From an uncultured Lachnospiraceae bacterium (GTDB lineage Bacteria > Bacillota > Clostridia > Lachnospirales > Lachnospiraceae): DNA of 64,000 nt. A model generated the notes under the pieces. The model was given only the letters and a program-made list of their open reading frames with translations. It was not told the origin of the DNA and did not search any database. The position numbers were made by a program, and so were the translations under genes. Positions 59,252 to 64,000 of this stretch are shown here, piece after piece (the stretch's first letter is position 1; each line of letters begins with the position of its first letter). Location: positions 22,059-86,058 of the forward strand of contig CAMWJF010000011.1 in NCBI GenBank assembly GCA_947174505.1, written 5' to 3'.

Positions 59252-60664
59252 TTGACGGATGAGAAAGCTTTTCAAATAAGAGATCAAGATTTTGCAGTGA
59301 TAGAGGAGCTGATTAATTGTTGGTATGATAATGAGAGGCACAATGGTACGGAAACAAAATTGAATATTTTTGCCCTACGACAAATCCACCAAATACTGAT
59401 ACGGTATGATGATGTTTTTGGGAAAATAGCAAGAGAGATAGTATATGATTGGAAAGACATCCAAGCCCGTGAAAAATCTTTTTCGGATATTGATATTTAT
59501 GATAATAAAGGTTTCGTAATATATGAGTCGACACAAGCCGGCATGGGAGCGTTCAATCATTTTTATAGGGCCAAAGGAGATAGGATGCTTTGGTTTGAGG
59601 ATGGAACGGTTGTAATCTGTAATGTATACATAGATATTAATGAAGATGGATGTCGATATTGGTCAACAGAGGAGTGGGAACGCTTCAATATTTATGAGGT
59701 AGAGGGAGATTTGAATGAATGTGACACACCTATTTGGAATGACTGTTTGTATGATATATTAGCGGGGCTGACCCATATCAATAAAGCATTTCACCATGAT
59801 TATCCGATTGAATATTTTTTAACGCCTGCAGATGTTGCCTTTTTATCGGACTTTTCAGTTGATTTGCAGGACAATTTCTGGAATATGGCAGTTGATACCG
59901 CGAAGCGCGCCTTGCAGGACGGTAAGGATGGTATAGAAATTGATGCCTTTGAATGGCTGGTCGGGAAAATGAGCGGGATGTCGATTGAGCCTAAGAAAGA
60001 GCATATGATAGAATTGTGTAAGACCTTTATAGAAGAAAAAGGTGCAGCCAAAGAATATGCTTACGATGTTATTACCCGAAGAATATTGGAGGCTATAAGT
60101 GGAAATTCTGAGATGGCATACAGTGAATTTACGGGTGGCGTGATCGAAGTATTATATTCTCTGCAGAATCAGAACATATATAAAGAGGCTGAGGAGAATG
60201 AAAGAAATTCTTACCTCAAAGAAATTCTCTCAAATAAATATCAGAAAATGCGTTTTGAAGACCAGACGCTAAAGGGTGTCTCCGTACATGGGCAAACTAG
60301 TGGTGAAGTGGATATCTGGGTGGGATATGCGCCCGGAAAGCCATACACTATTATAGAAGCTCTTAATTTAAACTGTGTTAATAGAAAAATTATTCATGAG
60401 CATATATCTAAAATTGCTACATATGATACTGCAGGTCTGGAAGCAAATTATGTAATCATATATTATGAAGGGAAAAATATTACTGGTTTTTGGAAGAAGT
60501 ATCAGGAATACATTCAGAATACGCAGTTTAATAATTATGTTGAGATTGGAAAGATAACGGAGCATCCAACGAATTATGCGGATATTCGTGCCTTTGTCAT
60601 GGAATATGATAGGAAGGGCATAAAAAGGATGCTATATCATATCTGTGTAGACATGCATATATAG
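59252..60664 (+). CDS. orphan AT-rich protein, possible nuclease-like C-terminal domain
   Basis: A 470-residue protein with no signal peptide or helices spanning a membrane. Start: TTG 59252 with GGAGGAG 8 nt upstream, better than the upstream TTG or ATG. The N-terminal two thirds are helical and unassigned. The last third reads GEVDIWVGYAP, then YTIIEALNLNCVN, then ANYVIIYYEGKNITGFWKKY. This is the spacing of a PD-(D/E)xK nuclease core, but the Lys of ExK is Leu. Similar C-termini occur, as I recall, in bacterial conflict proteins. AT content differs clearly from the genes to the left, suggesting transfer. No partner gene is visible. Confidence 0.55.
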   Translation: MTDEKAFQIRDQDFAVIEELINCWYDNERHNGTETKLNIFALRQIHQILIRYDDVFGKIAREIVYDWKDIQAREKSFSDIDIYDNKGFVIYESTQAGMGAFNHFYRAKGDRMLWFEDGTVVICNVYIDINEDGCRYWSTEEWERFNIYEVEGDLNECDTPIWNDCLYDILAGLTHINKAFHHDYPIEYFLTPADVAFLSDFSVDLQDNFWNMAVDTAKRALQDGKDGIEIDAFEWLVGKMSGMSIEPKKEHMIELCKTFIEEKGAAKEYAYDVITRRILEAISGNSEMAYSEFTGGVIEVLYSLQNQNIYKEAEENERNSYLKEILSNKYQKMRFEDQTLKGVSVHGQTSGEVDIWVGYAPGKPYTIIEALNLNCVNRKIIHEHISKIATYDTAGLEANYVIIYYEGKNITGFWKKYQEYIQNTQFNNYVEIGKITEHPTNYADIRAFVMEYDRKGIKRMLYHICVDMHI

Positions 60665-60677
60665 CCTCTGTTTCCCA

Positions 60678-61068
60678 GTGAACATAATCTCTGCAGTAGT
60701 AGTGCATTGTAGTATTATTGCATTGGCAACAATAGATAAGGGAGTTCCTCATGTACGATATGTAAATGCATATTATGAAAATGGCGCATTTTATATTATT
60801 ACATATGCACTTTCAAACAAGATGAAACATATAGAAAGAAATCCTGTTATTGCAATAGCCGGAGAATGGTTTACGGCACATGGAAAAGGAATAAATTAGG
60901 TTATTTCAGGAAGAAAGAAAATGATGCGATTGCCGAAAAACTGAGACGTGTTTTGCGGAATGGATAGACAATGGACATAATGATTTTGATGATGAAAATA
61001 CCATTATTTTGTGTGTAGAATTGACAGATGGATTATTACTGTCACATGGTACAAGATATGATTTTTAG
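60678..61068 (+). pseudogene. pyridoxamine 5'-phosphate oxidase-like protein, broken
   Basis: The first part reads ATIDKGVPHVRYVNAYYENG, FYIITYALSNKMKHI and NPVIAIAGEWFTAHGKG, which is the flavin-binding split barrel of the PPOX family. A stop then follows, and the rest continues in other frames (LGYFRKKENDAIAEKL, then AEWIDNGHNDF and LCVELTDGLLLSHG) to TAG at 61066. At least two frameshifts, and the N-terminus looks cut. Confidence 0.7.
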
Positions 61069-61103
61069 AATGGAACTTGGATTGTACAATAGGAGGACAA
61101 TAA

Positions 61104-61596
61104 ATGATAGATGATATTCAGATTGTTGAAATAAAAAGTGGCAGTAAAAAATCTTCTTATACCAGAGAAGTTCTTGAAAAATTGCCGGAGTGGTTTGGAA
61201 ATAAGCAGGCACTTGATGAATATGTTGAAAAAGTTAAGGAATTTCCATACTATGCTGCCTTGGATATTGATAGTAGATGTATTGGTTTTTTCTCTGTAAA
61301 CATACATTATCAACATACATTATCAACATACAGGTGATATATTCGTATGCGGTGTCCTTCCACAGTATCAACACAATGGTGTCGGAAAAGCCCTTTATCA
61401 TGTTGTAGAAAACAGTTTTATCCAAAAAGGTTGCAAATATGTAATTGTTAAGACATTGAGTGATGTCGTGGATTTTGAACCATATGCACATACGCGAAGA
61501 TTCTATAAAAGTATTGGTTTTGAACCGCTTATTACTCTGACAGAAATGTGGGACGAAGAAAATCCTTGTTTAATTATGCTCAAATCGCTTGTGTAG
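61104..61596 (+). pseudogene. GNAT acetyltransferase broken by a 13-bp tandem duplication
   Basis: The first 60 residues (MIDDIQIVEIKSGSKKSSY ... CIGFFSVNIHYQHT) are intact. A 13-bp unit, CATACATTATCAA, is present twice (61301-61313, 61314-61326) and shifts the frame to an early stop. Removing one unit restores IHYQHTGDIFVCGVLPQYQ and the acetyl-CoA site HNGVGKALYHV to TAG at 61594. AGGAGG precedes the ATG. Otherwise the gene looks functional. Confidence 0.85.
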
Positions 61597-61730
61597 GAAC
61601 TCAAATGATGTTTAAGATTTCTGGTAAAGGCATGTCTGCTATGCCGGTTGCTGTGCCCCATATTTTATGATGACAAACAGAGAATGGGAGTAGTATAATC
61701 AAATGGAAAATTCAGGAGCTGAGAAATAAC

Positions 61731-62336
61731 GTGAATCAGAAAACGGAAGAGTCTAGAATTGCATACAATAAAATAGCGTCTGAATATGATTCCTCAAAGG
61801 AAGGACAATATACAAGATTTCATATTATGGAATTATCTAACACTATAGATTTGCATGAGGGTAATGTTGTCCTTGATGTTGCATGTGGAAATGGAACTCT
61901 GTTGCGGGAATTATCGAAAAAAGCAAAAATCCAAGCAAATGGAATAGATATATCTGAGAACATGATTTGTTCTGCAAAGATGCGATACCCTAATATGAGT
62001 TTTGAGGTAAAACCATGCTATCCGCTTGAATGGAGTAATGAAAGTATTGATATTATAACTGTATGTTGTGCGTTTCATCATTTTGACAATCCGCAAGGTT
62101 TTGTAAATGAGTGCAAAAGAGTTTTAAAGAAAAACGGTACAGTGTATATAGCTGATCCTAATTTTGGAGCAGTAGTCAGATTTATAGCAAATAAATTCTG
62201 GTTTCCCTTTTCAAAAAGTGGAGATGTAAGGATATACAGCGAAAAAGAGTTAGGGGAAATCTTTTACAATTGTGGATTTAAAACAGTGCAGGTTTATAGA
62301 AAAGGGAAAGGGGTGTTTCTTAAAGCTGAAAAATGA
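61731..62336 (+). CDS. class I SAM-dependent methyltransferase
   Basis: A 201-residue Rossmann methyltransferase of the Methyltransf_11/UbiE-like group. VVLDVACGNGTLLREL (about 47-62) is motif I, ANGIDISENMI motif II, and ESIDIITVCCAFHHFDNP motif IV. LKKNGTVYIADP follows. The GTG start at 61731 has AGGAG about 13 nt upstream. AT-rich, in the same region as the two preceding pseudogenes, and of unknown substrate. Confidence 0.85.
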   Translation: MNQKTEESRIAYNKIASEYDSSKEGQYTRFHIMELSNTIDLHEGNVVLDVACGNGTLLRELSKKAKIQANGIDISENMICSAKMRYPNMSFEVKPCYPLEWSNESIDIITVCCAFHHFDNPQGFVNECKRVLKKNGTVYIADPNFGAVVRFIANKFWFPFSKSGDVRIYSEKELGEIFYNCGFKTVQVYRKGKGVFLKAEK

Positions 62337-62439
62337 GCATCAAATTTTCGTCTGTAAGAAAGGCAGAATATTTTTCCTTAGTAATGATTTGAACATGTTG
62401 CAGCACCATGTAAGTTAATTCGGATAAGGAAAATGTGAT

Positions 62440-62482
62440 AATGTGGCAGTTCGCACTATTAAGCGGATTGCCACATTTTTCT
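62440..62482 (+). terminator. rho-independent terminator
   Basis: AATGTGGCA pairs with TGCCACATT, with a possible inner TCGC/GCGG stem, followed by TTTCTT. The rest of 62337-62658 holds only repeats near the transposon end. Confidence 0.75.
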
Positions 62483-62516
62483 TGTAAAATTTATGGTGAA
62501 TTTAGATTATCTCTTT

Positions 62517-62593
62517 AGAAGTTCTTATATGTCGGTATAGCCCGTATTTTCGGGCTTTCCCGGCGTTTTAGATATGGGGAGAAGTTCTTATAT
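62517..62593 (+). repeat. direct repeats near the outer end of the Tn916-like element
   Basis: AGAAGTTCTTATAT occurs at 62517-62530 and 62580-62593, each preceded by TTTAGAT within 17 bp. A reversed AACTTCT follows the second copy. They lie between the int stop and AT-rich chromosomal DNA, so they may mark the element end. Confidence 0.5.
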
Positions 62594-62627
62594 ACCCTCA
62601 AAACTTCTTAGGTTTTCCCTCTCAATG

Positions 62628-62647
62628 GTAGTAAAAGAAGTAGTAAA
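62628..62647 (+). repeat. putative arm-type integrase binding sites (DR2-like)
   Basis: GTAGTAAA at 62628-62635 and again at 62640-62647, 12 bp apart, just beyond the 3' end of int. As I recall, the N-terminal domain of Tn916 integrase binds repeats of the type AGTAGTAAA at the transposon ends. Confidence 0.5.
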
Positions 62648-62658
62648 TCCGTCTGCGG

Positions 62659-63855
62659 CTATGCTGCAATCAGCCTTTCCATTTCTGCCCTTGCGGAAGC
62701 GAAAGTTGCGTGTGCGTAATAGTTCAGTGTCATGGTGATATTGGAGTGTCCCATGATATACTGTAACGCTTTCGGGTTCATTCCGGCATTGGCTAAGTTG
62801 GTACAGAACGTATGGCGTAGGGTGTGGGGTGTCATTACTTTGGGTAAGGTTTCCTCGTGGCTCTTGTTGTACTTTTTTGTAAGCCCCCGAAACATGGTAG
62901 CATAATTCACATTCGTTTTCGGGCAGCCGTCCCGGTTGAGGAAAAGGAAATTGCTGTAACCGTCAATCGTGGTCGCTTTCGCTCCCCTGCGGTTCTCCAA
63001 CACGCGCCCCAACGCTTCATACACTTTTTCACTCATTGGGATTTGTCTGATACCGCTTTGTGTTTTGGGCTTCTCTATGTAGTAGCCTGTTTCCGCGCTC
63101 CTTAAAAGCTGGTGGTCTACATTGATTACCCGGTTTTCAAAGTCAAGGTCGGTTTCAGTTAGCCCGCAGAGTTCGGAAATCCTAAGTCCCGTTCCCAGCA
63201 GTATGATAACCTCGTCACGGTATTTCTGATAGACGCTATCATTTTGCATAAAGGATAAAAGGCTTTCTTCCTGTTCCGCTGTGAGGGGTACTTTTGGCTC
63301 TGTGTCGTCCTCGATCACGGTGTTGAGCTGGAAGTCAAAGGGGTTCTTCCTTATACAGTCGTCCTGTATCGCTGTGTAAAAAGCAGCTTTCAGAGAACGC
63401 TTGTCGTTGCTTATGGTCTTATAAGATATTCCCTTTTCTTTCATGCGCAACGCCCATTCTTTCGCGTCGGACAGCTTCACACTGTCAATAGGGCAGGAAC
63501 CAAGTTTATCCGCTTCCAGCAGCTTCATCAGCCGTTCGCGCCCCTTTGTGGTGTTATGCCTTACATTCCCCCGGTGGCGGTTCTGTTTTGCTTAAAACTC
63601 GCAGACAGTCATTTTCTTTCCGATTGTGTCTATCCCGTCGTCAAGGTCTTTCTGTATCTCTTTTTCCTTTTCTCTAAGGGATATGTCGTCACGCTTCCCG
63701 GCTGGGGTCTTGTCCGTAGGCACTAACTTCCACGCATAGACAAATTGCACTTTACCAAAAGTATCGGTATATTTGTAAGCATATCTCCCGTCTTTTCTCT
63801 GGCTCTCTCCCGAACGCAAAATGCGGTTTCTATTGTCACGTCTTTTCTCCGACAT
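62659..63855 (-). pseudogene. int: Tn916-type tyrosine recombinase with an in-frame ochre codon
   Basis: Integrase of the conjugative Tn916 family, 398 codons before the stop. The N-terminal arm-binding domain is complete (KRRDNRNRIL, GESQRKDGRYAYKYTDTFG). Codon 88 is TAA (63592-63594), where Tn916 Int has the Tyr of LYAKQN. The frame continues unchanged with AKQNRHRGNVRHNTTKGRER into the catalytic domain, with Arg225 in TGLRISEL, then HTLRHTFC and MGHSNITMTLNYY. AAAGGAG lies 8 nt before the start. An internal ATG at 63528 would give 289 residues lacking the arm-binding domain. Confidence 0.88.
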
Positions 63856-63879
63856 TGTTTTTGCTCCTTTCCGTGTCGG

Positions 63880-63930
63880 AAAGAGCCTTGACATGCCTAT
63901 ATTTCTTATAGCATATGCAAGGCTCTTTTT
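63880..63930 (+). terminator. hairpin between xis and int
   Basis: AAAGAGCCTTG (63880-63890) and CAAGGCTCTTT (63918-63928) are perfect complements over 11 bp, and TT follows on the plus strand. On the minus strand it sits between xis and int, where it could uncouple their expression. Confidence 0.65.
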
Positions 63931-63944
63931 CACTATCTTTTTCG

Positions 63945-64000
63945 CTAAATCGCGTCCAGTGTATCAATGACTTTTTCAAACTGTTTCCTCTTGATCTGAA
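63945..64000 (-). CDS. xis: excisionase (Xis) of the Tn916-like element, 3' end only
   Basis: The minus strand reads QIKRKQFEKVIDTLDAI and then TAG, which matches the C-terminus of Tn916 Xis as I remember it. The rest lies beyond the window. It confirms that the element extends to the right and that int is its last gene. Confidence 0.8.
   Translation of the reverse strand, partial: QIKRKQFEKVIDTLDAI

Noticed and set aside
1..64000. CRISPR arrays, tRNA and rRNA genes
   Set aside because: No regularly spaced repeats of 24-40 bp with unique spacers and no cloverleaf or ribosomal sequence were recognised on reading both strands; a tRNAscan and CRISPR search would be decisive.

Overview
The window looks like a chromosomal stretch of a Gram-positive anaerobe of the Lachnospiraceae (Clostridia). 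The evidence is the moderately high-GC core with strong AGGAGG-type ribosome binding sites, ClpX, a CspC-like subtilase, DUF4867 and DUF5722-type proteins, sigma-A promoters, and a Tn916-type integrase at the right edge. The family assignment is inferred from gene content and was not tested by a search.

Left part (1-24.5 kb): cell envelope and surface glycans. It starts with a phosphosugar mutase. Then come two family 2 glycosyltransferases, a MoxR ATPase, and a protein that fuses a DUF58 domain to a transglutaminase. These are followed by a polyprenyl-phosphate sugar transferase, a LytR-CpsA-Psr ligase, another glycosyltransferase, GlmS, an HtrA protease and ClpX. A subtilase-like protein follows whose nucleophilic serine is a cysteine. 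After it are two lipoproteins (Bmp-like and glycosidase-like), a glycosyltransferase and a lipoprotein signal peptidase. Sugar phosphates (mutase, GlmS), lipid-linked glycans (sugar transferase, glycosyltransferases) and wall attachment (LCP) make a plausible pathway.

Middle part (24.5-42.7 kb): metabolism and regulation. It holds a carbamate kinase, a degenerate GGDEF plus EAL protein behind a perfect consensus promoter, and a LacI regulator divergent from a xylulokinase/DUF4867/isomerase operon. Next are a two-component system lacking a membrane sensor with an FtsX-type ABC exporter, and an orphan FliD-like protein with a duplicated domain. The part ends with a self-contained PTS operon (IIA, enzyme I, HPr, IIBC). 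Its HPr keeps His15 but has Lys at position 46.

Accessory island (42.7-47.4 kb): this AT-rich stretch surrounds a polysaccharide deacetylase gene. Two different HEPN-MNT (HepT/MntA) toxin-antitoxin modules lie on opposite sides of it. One is bracketed by a perfect 25-bp direct repeat. The other is bracketed by a 243-bp duplicate of the deacetylase 3' end. Both HEPN genes carry a disruption (a +1 frameshift at an A6 run, and an amber codon at a conserved Trp), while both MNT partners look intact.

Right part (47.6-64 kb): carB, a small PH-like protein, then a three-gene ABC-2 transporter operon. That operon sits behind a promoter, a 25-residue leader peptide and an attenuator-like terminator. 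An NhaC antiporter with a long structured leader, a lipoprotein and an acyltransferase with an internal 39-bp tandem repeat follow. The last part is AT-rich. It has an orphan protein with a possible nuclease-like C-terminus, two pseudogenes (a flavin-oxidase family protein, and a GNAT broken by a 13-bp tandem duplication) and a methyltransferase. It ends with the outer end of a Tn916-like element: int carrying one in-frame ochre codon, and the 3' end of xis. The element itself continues beyond the window.
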